Of a stretch of DNA of 64,000 nt, positions 35,045 to 43,624 are shown piece after piece. The stretch is from Novosphingobium sp. SG919 (GTDB taxonomy: Bacteria > Pseudomonadota > Alphaproteobacteria > Sphingomonadales > Sphingomonadaceae): contig NZ_JABCNG010000001.1 of NCBI RefSeq assembly GCF_012932495.1, positions 558,001 to 622,000 on the forward strand. The letters run 5' to 3'. Below the pieces are notes generated by a model. That model ran no database searches. It saw only the letters and a list, made by a program, of their open reading frames with translations, and was not told the DNA's origin. A program made the translations under genes and the position numbers. Every line of letters begins with the position of its first letter. The first letter of the stretch is position 1.

Positions 35045-35476
35045 TCAGCGGGTGACGGGGGGTGGTCCAGCGGCCGCCTTGGCGGCCTTGCGCGCGCGCC
35101 GGGCCTTGCGCCGGTCATAAAGCGCCTTGGCGACCAGGCCGCCGCCCACCACGATCGCGCCCGGAACCGAGCGGGTGGCAACGCGGGCAATCGCCGTTCC
35201 GACCAGGCTGCCCGCCAGCGAAGGCGCCTTGATCAGGCCGCCGGGGCTGCGCACCGGCAGGGCCCGGCCCAGCACGCGGCCAGCCAGGCCCCGGCCCGCA
35301 ACGCCGCGCGCCAAAAGTGCGCTTCCCGCGCTCAGCGCAATGTCGGTAAGGATAAGCGTGGTCAGCGGGCTGGTGGCGGGCGGTTCGCCCTTGGCCGGCG
35401 CGGCCTGTGCCTCAGCCGGCGTTTCGGCGGCGTTGGTGCTGCCATCCTTGGTGTCTTGCCCGGTCTTGGAAACCAT
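35045..35476 (-). CDS. Hypothetical Ala/Gly-rich protein
   Basis: 143 residues from ATG 35476 (MVSKTGQD). I do not recognise it. An Ala/Pro/Glu-rich N-terminal third is followed by glycine-patterned hydrophobic stretches (LTDIALSAGSALLARGVAGRGLAGRVLGRAL; further on PGAIVVGGGLVAKALY) like glycine-zipper membrane-interacting segments. The C-terminus is a basic tail (DRRKARRARKAAKAA). It lies between sspB and gmk on the same strand, with 72 bases to gmk. A peripheral or inserted membrane protein is a guess. Confidence 0.6.
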   Translation of the reverse strand: MVSKTGQDTKDGSTNAAETPAEAQAAPAKGEPPATSPLTTLILTDIALSAGSALLARGVAGRGLAGRVLGRALPVRSPGGLIKAPSLAGSLVGTAIARVATRSVPGAIVVGGGLVAKALYDRRKARRARKAAKAAAGPPPVTR

Positions 35477-35556
35477 CTGCGGATGCCCCGTTGGCTTGAT
35501 GGCCTGCGGCAAACGAAGACCGGGCTGATGGCCGGATCGGGGCTTGCGGCAGGCAG

Positions 35557-36066
35557 TTACTTCTTGCGGCCGAAATCGACCGTGACAACGTTCGATCCGT
35601 CATCGCTGCGTTCAACGGCGGGCTTGTCGGAAGTTTCCCCGTCGATGACCGAAGAATCGTTTTCCGCGTCTTCGTGCGTTTCGTCGTCCAGATCGTCGGC
35701 CGCCTGGAACTGCAGGCCAAAGTCCACCGCCGGATCGACGAAGGCGGTGATCGCGCGGAACGGGATGATCAGGGTGGAGGGCACCTGGTTGAAGCTGAGC
35801 CCCACCGAAAAGCCTTCTTCCTCAACCTTCAGGTCCCAGAACTTGTTCTGGAGCACGATGGTCATCTCGTCGGGGAAGCGTTCCTTGAGCCGGTTGGGAA
35901 TCGAAACCCCCGGCGCCCCGGTGCGGAAAGTGATGTAGAAGTGGTGTTGGCCGGGCAGCATCCCGCCGGATGCCTCCACCTGGCCCAGGACACGGCCTAC
36001 CACGGCGCGCAGGGCCTCCTGCACGATTTCGTCATAGGGGATCAGGCTGTCGGGCGTTTCGCTCAT
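35557..36066 (-). CDS. sspB: Alphaproteobacterial SspB (ClpXP specificity adaptor)
   Basis: 169 residues from ATG 36066 (MSETPDSLIPYDEI). The core HHFYITFRTGAPGVSIPNRLKERFPDEMTIVLQ and the following F-W-DL-V-E-FSV-L-F are those of SspB-alpha, which tethers ssrA-tagged proteins to ClpXP. The acidic linker (residues about 120-160) and the conserved short C-terminal motif VVTVDFGRKK, which docks on ClpX, are both present. Divergent from hisB. Confidence 0.93.
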   Translation of the reverse strand: MSETPDSLIPYDEIVQEALRAVVGRVLGQVEASGGMLPGQHHFYITFRTGAPGVSIPNRLKERFPDEMTIVLQNKFWDLKVEEEGFSVGLSFNQVPSTLIIPFRAITAFVDPAVDFGLQFQAADDLDDETHEDAENDSSVIDGETSDKPAVERSDDGSNVVTVDFGRKK

Positions 36067-36149
36067 ATCCAGCACAACTGGCGCTGGCACGGGCGCGGGT
36101 CAAGAGGGAGAGATTGATTCTCGCCCCTTGGCGCGTATAGGCATGGCCC

Positions 36150-36743
36150 ATGCGCACCGGATCGATCACCCGCACCACCGCCGAAACCGATATCAAGGTC
36201 AGCGTCAACCTGGATGGCTCCGGGGTTTATGACGTGAACACCGGGATCGGCTTCCTCGATCACATGATCGAGCAGCTTTCGCGCCACGGGCTGATCGACA
36301 TCACCTTGCACGTGAAGGGTGACCTTCACGTTGACGAGCACCACACCGTGGAAGACAGCGCCATCGCGCTGGGCCAGGCGATCGCCCAGGCGCTGGGCGA
36401 CAAGAAGGGCATCACCCGCTACGGGTCCACCTACGCCCCGATGGACGAGGCGCTAGCCCGCGTGGCGCTGGATATTTCCGGCCGCCCGATCCTGGTGTGG
36501 AAGGCGCGCTTTTCCCAGCCGCGCCTGGGCACGATGGACACCGAGATGTTCGAGCACTGGTTCCACTCGCTGGCCCAGGCCGCCGGAATCACGCTGCACA
36601 TCGAATGCCTCTACGGCACCAACAACCACCACATCATCGAAGGCATCTACAAGGCCTTTGCCCGTGCCCTGGCGCAAGCGATCACGATCGATCCGCGCAA
36701 GGCCGATGCCGTGCCCTCGACCAAGGGCATCCTCGGTGGCTGA
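36150..36743 (+). CDS. hisB: Imidazoleglycerol-phosphate dehydratase
   Basis: 197 residues, the monofunctional dehydratase without a phosphatase domain. Metal-binding motifs: [28 protein letters not shown], and [17 protein letters not shown]. It makes imidazole-acetol phosphate in histidine biosynthesis. First gene of the his cluster; its end overlaps the hisH start by 8 bases. Confidence 0.97.
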   Translation: MRTGSITRTTAETDIKVSVNLDGSGVYDVNTGIGFLDHMIEQLSRHGLIDITLHVKGDLHVDEHHTVEDSAIALGQAIAQALGDKKGITRYGSTYAPMDEALARVALDISGRPILVWKARFSQPRLGTMDTEMFEHWFHSLAQAAGITLHIECLYGTNNHHIIEGIYKAFARALAQAITIDPRKADAVPSTKGILGG

Positions 36744-37365
36744 GGTGCTGGCCCTGATCGACTACGGCGCGGGCAACCTGCGCTCGGTGGCCAATGCCCT
36801 GAAAGTGGCGGGCGCCGAGCATGTCACGCTCACCGCCGATCCCGATGTGGTGCGCCGCGCCGATCGCATCGTGTTGCCCGGCGTGGGCGCCTATCGCGCC
36901 TGTGCGGGCGCGCTGCGTGGCGTGACAGGCATGATCGATGCGCTGGAAGAGCGCGTGCTGGTCGATGCCGTGCCGTTCCTGGGCATTTGCGTGGGCATGC
37001 AACTGCTTGCCTCGCGCGGGGTGGAATATGGCGTGACCGAGGGGCTGGACTGGATCGCGGGCGAAGTGCGCCTGATCGAACGCACCGACCCGGCGATCAA
37101 GGTGCCGCACATGGGCTGGAACGATGTTTCGCCCACGCTCCATGGCGATGGCGCCGCCCTGATCGAAGGGGGCGAGGCCTATTTCCTGCATTCCTACCAC
37201 TTTGCCGCCGACAACGGCGCCGATGTGGCGGCGATGACCGATCATGGCGGCGGGCTGGTGGCGGCCGTTGCGCGCGACAACATCCTGGGCGTGCAGTTCC
37301 ACCCTGAAAAGAGCCAGGGCTATGGCCTGCGGCTGCTCTCGCGCTTCCTCGACTGGAAGCCCTGA
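36736..37365 (+). CDS. hisH: Imidazole glycerol phosphate synthase, glutaminase subunit
   Basis: 209 residues from GTG 36736, which overlaps the end of hisB; the encoded N-terminus [18 protein letters not shown] matches the family, whereas the longer frame runs inside hisB. Class I amidotransferase triad: Cys in [11 protein letters not shown], His and Glu in VQFHPEKSQ. It feeds ammonia to HisF. Confidence 0.96.
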   Translation: MAEVLALIDYGAGNLRSVANALKVAGAEHVTLTADPDVVRRADRIVLPGVGAYRACAGALRGVTGMIDALEERVLVDAVPFLGICVGMQLLASRGVEYGVTEGLDWIAGEVRLIERTDPAIKVPHMGWNDVSPTLHGDGAALIEGGEAYFLHSYHFAADNGADVAAMTDHGGGLVAAVARDNILGVQFHPEKSQGYGLRLLSRFLDWKP

Positions 37366-37440
37366 AGAAAGGGCAGGCCGCGGAACCACCCGCTGCCCCC
37401 GCGCTTTCCCTTTCCTGATACCCGCAGGAAAGGACAAATC

Positions 37441-38220
37441 ATGGCAACAGGTTATGCCGCAACGGCGGCCAAGCCGGGGCACACCGCGCAAACGCCCCTT
37501 GCCGGGCGGCGCATCGCCATTACCGGCGGCACCACTGGCATCGGCCGGGCGACAGCACTGCTCCTGGCGGGCGAAGGTGCGCAGATTTTCACCTGCGGCC
37601 GCGATCCCGAACACCTGAACGATTGCCTGGTGGCCGTGCGCGAGGCGGGCGGCACGATTGATGGGCTGGCGCTCGACCTGGCACACGAAGGGGCGGTCGA
37701 TCGCTTTTTCGGTGCGGCCGAGCAGGCCATGGGCGGGCTCGACGTGGCCGTGATCAACGCGGCCGTCCCTGCGTCCGGCTTGACCGAGATGGACGAGGCC
37801 GGCCTGCGCTATGCGATCGCTGCCGATTTCACCGCCTATCTCGTTTCGGCCTGGCGCGCCGCCGCCGCGCTTTCGGGCAAGGGCGGCGATATCGTGCTGG
37901 TTGGTTCGATGAGCGCGCATGTGCTGGGTGGGCATTCCACCGTCTATGCCGGGATGAAGGCCGGGATTGCGGGTTTTTCCGAGGCGCTGCGCCGCGAAAT
38001 GGGCGGCAAGGGCGTGCGCGTCGGGTTGGTGGAGCCGGGCCTTGTCGGCACCGATTTCCAGTATCCCGACATTCCCGCCGACAAGCAGCGCGACATGATC
38101 GCCGCTGAAAAGATGCTGCGCGCCGAGGATATCGCCGTTGGCATCCATTATTTCCTCACCCAGCCCAGCCGCACCGTGGTGCAGCAGCTGGTCATCGTTC
38201 CCAGGGTCAACGAAGAATGA
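37441..38220 (+). CDS. Short-chain dehydrogenase/reductase (SDR)
   Basis: 259 residues. Classical SDR features: cofactor motif TGGTTGIG (about residues 29-36), NAA in VINAAVP, catalytic Ser in VGSMSAHV and YAGMK (Tyr-x3-Lys). The residue after the second strand (CGRDPEH) suggests NADP preference (inference). It lies between hisH and hisA, so inside the histidine cluster, but is not a known histidine enzyme. Its stop overlaps the start of the GH130-like gene (ATGA). Substrate unknown; a sugar or cyclitol substrate is plausible from the partner gene. Confidence 0.9.
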   Translation: MATGYAATAAKPGHTAQTPLAGRRIAITGGTTGIGRATALLLAGEGAQIFTCGRDPEHLNDCLVAVREAGGTIDGLALDLAHEGAVDRFFGAAEQAMGGLDVAVINAAVPASGLTEMDEAGLRYAIAADFTAYLVSAWRAAAALSGKGGDIVLVGSMSAHVLGGHSTVYAGMKAGIAGFSEALRREMGGKGVRVGLVEPGLVGTDFQYPDIPADKQRDMIAAEKMLRAEDIAVGIHYFLTQPSRTVVQQLVIVPRVNEE

Positions 38221-39377
38221 AATTTCCCCACGATCGTCTCGTCATCACGCCCCACGTGATCGACCTTTCGCGCTCGCCGCTGGCCGGGCATTTCGATGCG
38301 GAAACCTATGTGCTGGGCGCGTTCAACCCAGGCATGACCGTGCTGCCCAATGGCAATGTGCTGCTGATGGTGCGCGTGGCCGAGGCGCTGCGCGAACCGG
38401 TGCGCGACGGCAAGGTCCACGCGATCCGCTGGGATGGCGACGGGCGCACCGTTGGCGGGCAGGCCTTTGGGCGTTACGTGCTCGATGCCTGGCCGCTGGA
38501 ACTGGCCGACACGCGCGATCCGCGCAAGTTCGTGGTGCCGGGCGGTGGTTGGAAAGTCATGGCGCTCACCTCGCTGTCCTGGTTGCTGCCGGTGGAAATG
38601 ACGCCCGATGCGATGGACATCGTGGCGGTGCATTACGACAAGGCGATCGCGCCCGAAGGGCCCTGGCAGTGCTATGGCCTGGAAGATGCACGCATTTCGC
38701 GCGTGGCAGACGGGCAATACCTGATGACCACCTGCTCGGTCAGCCCCGAACGCCATTCCACCACGCTCTATTCCTCTGACAATGGGCTGGACTGGACGTT
38801 CGAAGGCCTGGTGCTCGATCACCAGAACAAGGACATGTTGATCTTCGAAGGCCTGATCGATGGGCAATACTGGGCGCAGACGCGGCCCTTGGGTGACTTG
38901 TGGTTTGCCTATCCGCCCGGCAGCCCGTGGCGTGCGGGCCCGTCGATCAACCTGGCCACGTCGCCCGATGGCCGCCACTGGAAGCCGCACCTTTCGCCCC
39001 ATATCCGCCCCCGCACCGATCGCCCGGCCAGCGCACGCATGGGCGGCGGCGCGCCACCGATCCTGACCGAGGTGGCCGGCCAGCGCGGCTGGCTTTCGCT
39101 GTGGCACGGGGTGGAGCCCAAGGAGATCGTGGGGATCTATCGCACGTTCTGGACGCTGCTCGACGAAGCTGATCCCACCCGGATCCTGGCGCAGGGCGAG
39201 GGGCCCCTGCTTGAACCCGACGCCGAACTGACGCACCCCCTCGAAGACTTGCTCTACTTGCGCGACGTGGTGTTCACCACCGGCGTGATCGACCAGGGCG
39301 ATCGCTTCATTGTCGCCTCGGGCGAGGCAGACCTGGCCTGCCGCGTGACCCACGTGCCCAAGGATGCGTTTGGGTAA
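38217..39377 (+). CDS. GH130-like five-bladed beta-propeller protein
   Basis: 386 residues. The pattern fits glycoside hydrolase family 130 (beta-mannoside phosphorylases and hydrolases): AFNPGMTVLPNGNVLLMVR near the N-terminus and the motif GLEDARI (residues 154-160), matching the family's E-D-P-R region with Ala instead of Pro. Blades are marked by SPERHSTTLYSSDNGLDW and NLATSPDGRHWKPH. No signal peptide, so cytoplasmic. Translation is coupled to the upstream SDR. If the assignment holds, it would act on a mannoside or related glycoside; hydrolase versus phosphorylase cannot be decided by eye. Confidence 0.75.
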   Translation: MKFPHDRLVITPHVIDLSRSPLAGHFDAETYVLGAFNPGMTVLPNGNVLLMVRVAEALREPVRDGKVHAIRWDGDGRTVGGQAFGRYVLDAWPLELADTRDPRKFVVPGGGWKVMALTSLSWLLPVEMTPDAMDIVAVHYDKAIAPEGPWQCYGLEDARISRVADGQYLMTTCSVSPERHSTTLYSSDNGLDWTFEGLVLDHQNKDMLIFEGLIDGQYWAQTRPLGDLWFAYPPGSPWRAGPSINLATSPDGRHWKPHLSPHIRPRTDRPASARMGGGAPPILTEVAGQRGWLSLWHGVEPKEIVGIYRTFWTLLDEADPTRILAQGEGPLLEPDAELTHPLEDLLYLRDVVFTTGVIDQGDRFIVASGEADLACRVTHVPKDAFG

Positions 39378-39386
39378 GTGGGTGAA

Positions 39387-39464
39387 GGGGCTTCGACAGG
39401 CTCAGCCCGAACGAGATGCAAGCATGAATTTCCCAGCCCGTTCGCCCTGAGCTTGTCGAAGGGC
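39387..39464. repeat. Family-2 inverted palindrome pair upstream of hisA
   Basis: Left arm CTTCGACAGGCTCAGCCCGA (from 39391) and right arm ending GAGCTTGTCGAAGGGC (to 39464) are inverted copies of one roughly 23-base unit, separated by about 24 bases. Related pairs occur at 58112-58188 and, inside hrpB, at 61992-62073. Confidence 0.9.
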
Positions 39465-39553
39465 ATCATGCGCTACGGTTGCCGGATGAGGCGCTAGCAG
39501 GGCACGCGCAAAACCCATTGGACATGCCCGCGCGCGATGCTAGGCGCGCGGGC

Positions 39554-40279
39554 ATGATCGTGTTTCCCGCCATCGACCTCAAGGGAGGTCAGGTCGTCCG
39601 CCTTGCTGAAGGCGATATGGATCGTGCCACCGTCTATGGTGACGATCCCGCCCACCAGGCCACGCTGTTTGCCCAGGCCGGCTCGCAATACCTGCATGTC
39701 GTCGATCTCGACGGCGCCTTTGCCGGCGAAGCGCGCAACCGTGGCGCGGTGGAGGGCATTCTCAAGGCGTTCCCCGGCCATGTCCAACTGGGTGGCGGCA
39801 TCCGCAATCCCGTGGCGGTGGATGGCTGGTTCGATCTGGGCGTCTCGCGCGTGGTGATCGGCACCGCCGCGCTGAAAGATCCGCAGTTCGTCAAGGACAT
39901 GGCCAAGGCCTATCCCGGCGGCATCGTCGTGGCGGTTGACGCGCGCGATGGCATGGTGGCCACGGCCGGCTGGGCCGATGTGTCCGACGTGTCGATCGTG
40001 GAGATGGCCCGCCGGTTCGAGGATGCGGGCGTTGCCTCGCTGCTGTTCACCGACGTGGGTCGCGACGGGCTGCTCAAGGGCTGCAATATCGAGGCGACGG
40101 TCGACCTGGCGCGCGCCACGCGCCTGCCGGTGATCGCCAGCGGCGGGGTGAAGGGCATTGATGACATCGCCATGCTCAAGGTGCATGAAGCCGATGGCAT
40201 CGAAGGCGTGATCACCGGCCGCGCGCTTTACGATGGGCGGCTCGACCTTGCCGCCGCGATCCAGATCGCCGAGGGCTGA
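39554..40279 (+). CDS. hisA: Phosphoribosylformimino-5-aminoimidazole carboxamide ribotide isomerase
   Basis: 241 residues from ATG 39554 ([17 protein letters not shown]). A (beta/alpha)8 barrel with the first catalytic Asp in AIDLKGG and the second in [12 protein letters not shown], plus phosphate-binding [11 protein letters not shown]. It isomerises ProFAR to PRFAR. The longer frame upstream runs into the family-2 repeat. Confidence 0.96.
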   Translation: MIVFPAIDLKGGQVVRLAEGDMDRATVYGDDPAHQATLFAQAGSQYLHVVDLDGAFAGEARNRGAVEGILKAFPGHVQLGGGIRNPVAVDGWFDLGVSRVVIGTAALKDPQFVKDMAKAYPGGIVVAVDARDGMVATAGWADVSDVSIVEMARRFEDAGVASLLFTDVGRDGLLKGCNIEATVDLARATRLPVIASGGVKGIDDIAMLKVHEADGIEGVITGRALYDGRLDLAAAIQIAEG

Positions 40280-40307
40280 AAGGCCGAAACCGCTGAAAGG
40301 CAAAGCC

Positions 40308-41069
40308 ATGACCGTTCGCGTCCGTGTCATTCCCTGTCTCGACGTGGCCGAGGGCCGCGTGGTCAAGGGCGTCAATTTCGTGGACTTGCGCGATGCCGGC
40401 GATCCGGTGGAGCAGGCCCGCGCCTATGACGCGGCGGGCGCGGACGAGCTGTGCTTCCTCGACATTTCCGCCACGCACGAAGGGCGCGGCACGCTGCTCG
40501 ATGTGGTGGCGCGCACGGCCGAGGTCTGCTTCATGCCGCTGACCGTGGGTGGCGGCGTGCGCGCGGTGGACGATGCCCGTGCGCTGCTGCTGGCCGGGGC
40601 GGACAAGGTTGCCGTCAACAGCGCGGCGGTCGCCCGCCCAGAACTGGTGCGTGATATTGCCGAGAAATTCGGCGCGCAATGCGTGGTGGGCTCGGTCGAT
40701 GCGCGGCGCGTGGGGCCGGGCAAGTGGGAAATCTTCACCCACGGCGGCCGCAAGGGCACCGGGATCGACGCGCTGGTTCATGCAGAGCGCCTGGCCAAGC
40801 TGGGGGCGGGCGAATTGCTCGTCACGTCGATGGATGGCGATGGCACCAAGGCGGGCTATGACCTGGAACTGACCCGCGCGATTGCCGATGCGGTGCCCGT
40901 GCCGGTGATCGCCAGCGGCGGGGTGGGCAACCTGGACCATCTGGTGGATGGGGTCACCAAGGGCCATGCCAGCGCCGTGCTGGCAGCGTCCATCTTTCAC
41001 TTCGGCACCCATTCCATTGCCGAAGCCCATGCCGCCCTGCGCGCCGCCGGATTGCCCGCGCGGGGTTGA
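40308..41069 (+). CDS. hisF: Imidazole glycerol phosphate synthase, cyclase subunit
   Basis: 253 residues from ATG 40308, with GAAAGG 7 bases upstream. Barrel with catalytic Asp in [17 protein letters not shown] and in [16 protein letters not shown]; phosphate site [12 protein letters not shown]. It pairs with HisH. Stop of hisF overlaps the region of the possible hisE TTG start. Confidence 0.97.
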   Translation: MTVRVRVIPCLDVAEGRVVKGVNFVDLRDAGDPVEQARAYDAAGADELCFLDISATHEGRGTLLDVVARTAEVCFMPLTVGGGVRAVDDARALLLAGADKVAVNSAAVARPELVRDIAEKFGAQCVVGSVDARRVGPGKWEIFTHGGRKGTGIDALVHAERLAKLGAGELLVTSMDGDGTKAGYDLELTRAIADAVPVPVIASGGVGNLDHLVDGVTKGHASAVLAASIFHFGTHSIAEAHAALRAAGLPARG

Positions 41070-41089
41070 CCCTCGCGCCGCGCCGTTCC

Positions 41090-41425
41090 ATGCCGCAGCC
41101 CATGGACCAGAGCACGCTTGCCCGCCTTGAAGCGACCATTGCCGCGCGCCGCAGCGCCGATCCCGATGCCAGCTATGTCGCGCGGCTCCATGCCAAGGGG
41201 CTCGGCAAGATCGCGCAGAAAGTGGGCGAGGAAGGCGTGGAAACCGTGATCGCCGCGCTTTCGGGCAGCGAGAGCGAACTGGTGGGCGAAGCGGCCGACC
41301 TTTTGTTCCACCTCATGGTATTGCTGGGCGCGCGCGACGTGCCCTTTGCCCAGGTCCTGGCCGAACTGGACCGGCGCGAGGGCCTTTCGGGCCTGGCGGA
41401 AAAGGCCGCGCGCCCACGCGATTGA
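41090..41425 (+). CDS. hisE: Phosphoribosyl-ATP pyrophosphatase
   Basis: About 111 residues. The MazG-like all-alpha fold is shown by KIAQKVGEEGVETVIAAL and ELVGEAADLLFHLMVLL. Start could be ATG 41090, ATG 41102 (MDQSTLARLE) or TTG 41066 overlapping hisF; none has a clear ribosome binding site, so coupling to hisF is likely. It removes pyrophosphate from PR-ATP. No HisI (cyclohydrolase) is fused. Confidence 0.94.
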   Translation: MPQPMDQSTLARLEATIAARRSADPDASYVARLHAKGLGKIAQKVGEEGVETVIAALSGSESELVGEAADLLFHLMVLLGARDVPFAQVLAELDRREGLSGLAEKAARPRD

Positions 41426-41500
41426 GCCGGAATTCACCAGTCTGAACAATCCACATATCTGAAAACCCAACGGTTTCAGCGTTCTGCGGAGAGCCATTCC

Positions 41501-41878
41501 ATGCCGATCGATGCCACGCTGCCCTATGACGATCAGAACGTCTTTGCAAAGATCCTGCGCGGGGAGATCCCTTCGAAGAAGGTCTACGAAGACGAATTTG
41601 CCCTGGCATTCCATGACATTGCGCCCCAGGCGCCGGTCCATGTGCTGGTCATCCCCAAGGGGCCATACGTGGCGTGGGACGATTTTGCGGCCCATGCCCC
41701 CGCTGACCTCATCGCCGGCTTCGTGCGCGCGGTGGGCAAAGTGGCGCGCGATCTCGGGCTGGTGGAGCCGGGCTATCGCGTGCTCGCCAACCTGGGCGGC
41801 CATGGTGGTCAGGAAGTGCCGCACCTGCACGTCCACCTGTTCGGCGGGGCGCCGCTTGGCCCGATGCTGGCGCGTTAA
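41501..41878 (+). CDS. HIT-family nucleotide hydrolase (HinT-like)
   Basis: 125 residues with the histidine triad HLHVHLFGG near the C-terminus and the HinT N-terminal block NVFAKILRGEIPSKKVYEDEFALAFHDIAP. It cleaves nucleoside phosphoramidates and aminoacyl-adenylates. It follows hisE in the same direction, 75 bases on, a neighbourhood also seen in other Alphaproteobacteria. Confidence 0.95.
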   Translation: MPIDATLPYDDQNVFAKILRGEIPSKKVYEDEFALAFHDIAPQAPVHVLVIPKGPYVAWDDFAAHAPADLIAGFVRAVGKVARDLGLVEPGYRVLANLGGHGGQEVPHLHVHLFGGAPLGPMLAR

Positions 41879-41949
41879 TCCTTTCGCAGCGCAGCAGAAT
41901 AGGTTAACACAACCTTGTCATTCCGTCGCAAGGCAGCCACGCTTCGTCC

Positions 41950-42420
41950 ATGAACGGCCCGGATTTCCCTGCTGGCTGCCTTGATGGCAAGACGCATCGC
42001 TTTGCGGTGCGGGTTTATTATGAAGACACCGATCTATCCGGCGTTGTCTATCATGCCAATTACTTGCGCTGGTTCGAACGCGCCCGATCGGATTTGTTGC
42101 GGCTGATTGGTATCGATCAGCGCGCGGCCCATGAAGCCGGTGAGGGCGCCTTTGCCGTGGCCGACATGGCGCTGCGCTATGCCAGCCCCGCGCGCCTGGA
42201 TGACGGCGTCGTGATCGAATCGCGGCTCGCCGCACTGCAAGGTGCGAGCGCTACCCTGCTTCAGCAGGCGTTCAGGCAAACCACCCTTCTTTGCACCGCG
42301 CGCGTTCGCGTTGCTCTCGTCACGCCGGGAGGGCGGCCGCGCCGTCTACCGCCCGCCTGGCACCACGCATTTGCCGCCCTGATTGTTTCCGAACAGGACC
42401 TTGAGAAAGCCCGCCCATGA
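41950..42420 (+). CDS. ybgC: Acyl-CoA thioesterase YbgC (Tol-Pal system)
   Basis: 156 residues, hot-dog fold. The 4-hydroxybenzoyl-CoA-thioesterase motif is VYYEDTDLSGVVYHANYLRWFERAR with the catalytic Asp in YEDTD. First gene of the Tol-Pal operon; its stop overlaps tolQ (ATGA). It hydrolyses acyl-CoA and is linked to phospholipid metabolism at the envelope. Confidence 0.94.
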   Translation: MNGPDFPAGCLDGKTHRFAVRVYYEDTDLSGVVYHANYLRWFERARSDLLRLIGIDQRAAHEAGEGAFAVADMALRYASPARLDDGVVIESRLAALQGASATLLQQAFRQTTLLCTARVRVALVTPGGRPRRLPPAWHHAFAALIVSEQDLEKARP

Positions 42421-43127
42421 CATTGGCCCTTCTTGCCGCCGCCGCAAGCGTGACTGCCGGCGCACCCACCCGGCTCAACCCGGTTGCCCTGTTCCTTCAT
42501 GCCGATATCGTGGTGCAGATCGTGATGGGCGCGCTGGTTCTGGCCAGCGTGTGGGTGTGGATGATCATCGTATCGTTCAGCCTGCGGATGGCCGGCGCCC
42601 AGCGCCGTTCCAACCGCTATGAGCAGGGCTTCTGGGAAGCGCGCGACATCGACGCCTATCACAAGGACAACGGCAAGGGCGACGTGCCCGCCGCCCGCGT
42701 GGTGAGCGCCGCCCTGGGCGAATGGCGCCGCTCCACCGCCGGCAAGAACGTGGACCGCGAAGGCACGCGCCAGCGCCTGTCCGTGGCGATGGACAGCGCC
42801 GTCGCGGCCGAGACGGACCGCCTTTCGGGTCGGCTCAATTTCCTCGCCACGGTGGGTTCGGTCGCGCCGTTCGTGGGCCTGTTCGGCACGGTCTGGGGCA
42901 TCATGGACAGCTTCTTCAATATCGGTGCGCAGGCCAATTCCTCGCTCGCCGTGGTGGCGCCGGGGATTTCCGAAGCGCTGTTCGCCACGGCGATCGGCCT
43001 GGTCGCGGCGATACCCTCGGTCATCGCCTACAACCGCTTCAGCAACGCGGTGAACCGCTTCGAGGCGCGCCTGTTCCGTTTTGCCGACCGTTTCCACGCC
43101 ACCTTGAGCCGCGAGCTGGAGCAATAA
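42417..43127 (+). CDS. tolQ: Tol-Pal system proton channel subunit TolQ
   Basis: 236 residues, three membrane helices (about residues 24-46, 140-165, 180-200). MotA/ExbB signatures: LNFLATVGSVAPFVGLFGTVWGIMDSF and ISEALFATAIGLVAAIPSVIAYN. With TolR it converts the proton motive force into motion of TolA at the division site. Confidence 0.96.
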   Translation: MTLALLAAAASVTAGAPTRLNPVALFLHADIVVQIVMGALVLASVWVWMIIVSFSLRMAGAQRRSNRYEQGFWEARDIDAYHKDNGKGDVPAARVVSAALGEWRRSTAGKNVDREGTRQRLSVAMDSAVAAETDRLSGRLNFLATVGSVAPFVGLFGTVWGIMDSFFNIGAQANSSLAVVAPGISEALFATAIGLVAAIPSVIAYNRFSNAVNRFEARLFRFADRFHATLSRELEQ

Positions 43128-43130
43128 GCC

Positions 43131-43619
43131 ATGGCCATGAACCTGGGCCAGGGTAGCAGCGGTGGCGGGCGCAGGCGCCGGTCGCGCGGCGCGCCCATGG
43201 CGGAAATCAACGTGACGCCGCTGGTGGACGTGATGCTGGTGCTGCTCATCATCTTCATGGTGACCGCGCCGATGCTGACGGCGGGCGTGCCGATCGACCT
43301 TCCCGACAGCAAGGCCGAAGCGCTGCAGGAAAAGAAGAACGAGATTACGCTGAGCATGGATGGCCAGGGCCGGCTGTTCCTGGATGACCAGGAACTGGCG
43401 CCGGGCGAACTGGCCGACCGGCTGGCCGCGGTGCGCAAGCCCGATGGCAAGGCCCCGCTGGTGACGCTGCGCGCGGACAAGGCGCTCGATTATGGCCGCG
43501 TCATGGCGGTGATGGGCGAATTGAACGCCGCTGGGTTCAAGCAGATCTCGCTGGTCAGCAATGGCACGGCGGGCGGTGGGGAAAGCGCCGCCGCGCCCGC
43601 AGCGGAAAGCCAGCCCTGA
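43131..43619 (+). CDS. tolR: Tol-Pal system protein TolR
   Basis: 162 residues. A basic Gly/Arg-rich N-terminus, then MAEINVTPLVDVMLVLLIIFMVTAPML with the essential membrane Asp (VD), and a periplasmic domain with the ExbD/TolR pattern (VTLRADKALDYGRVMAVMGELNAAGF). It starts 4 bases after tolQ. The C-terminus has a short Ala-rich tail. Confidence 0.96.
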   Translation: MAMNLGQGSSGGGRRRRSRGAPMAEINVTPLVDVMLVLLIIFMVTAPMLTAGVPIDLPDSKAEALQEKKNEITLSMDGQGRLFLDDQELAPGELADRLAAVRKPDGKAPLVTLRADKALDYGRVMAVMGELNAAGFKQISLVSNGTAGGGESAAAPAAESQP

Positions 43620-43624
43620 TCCCC

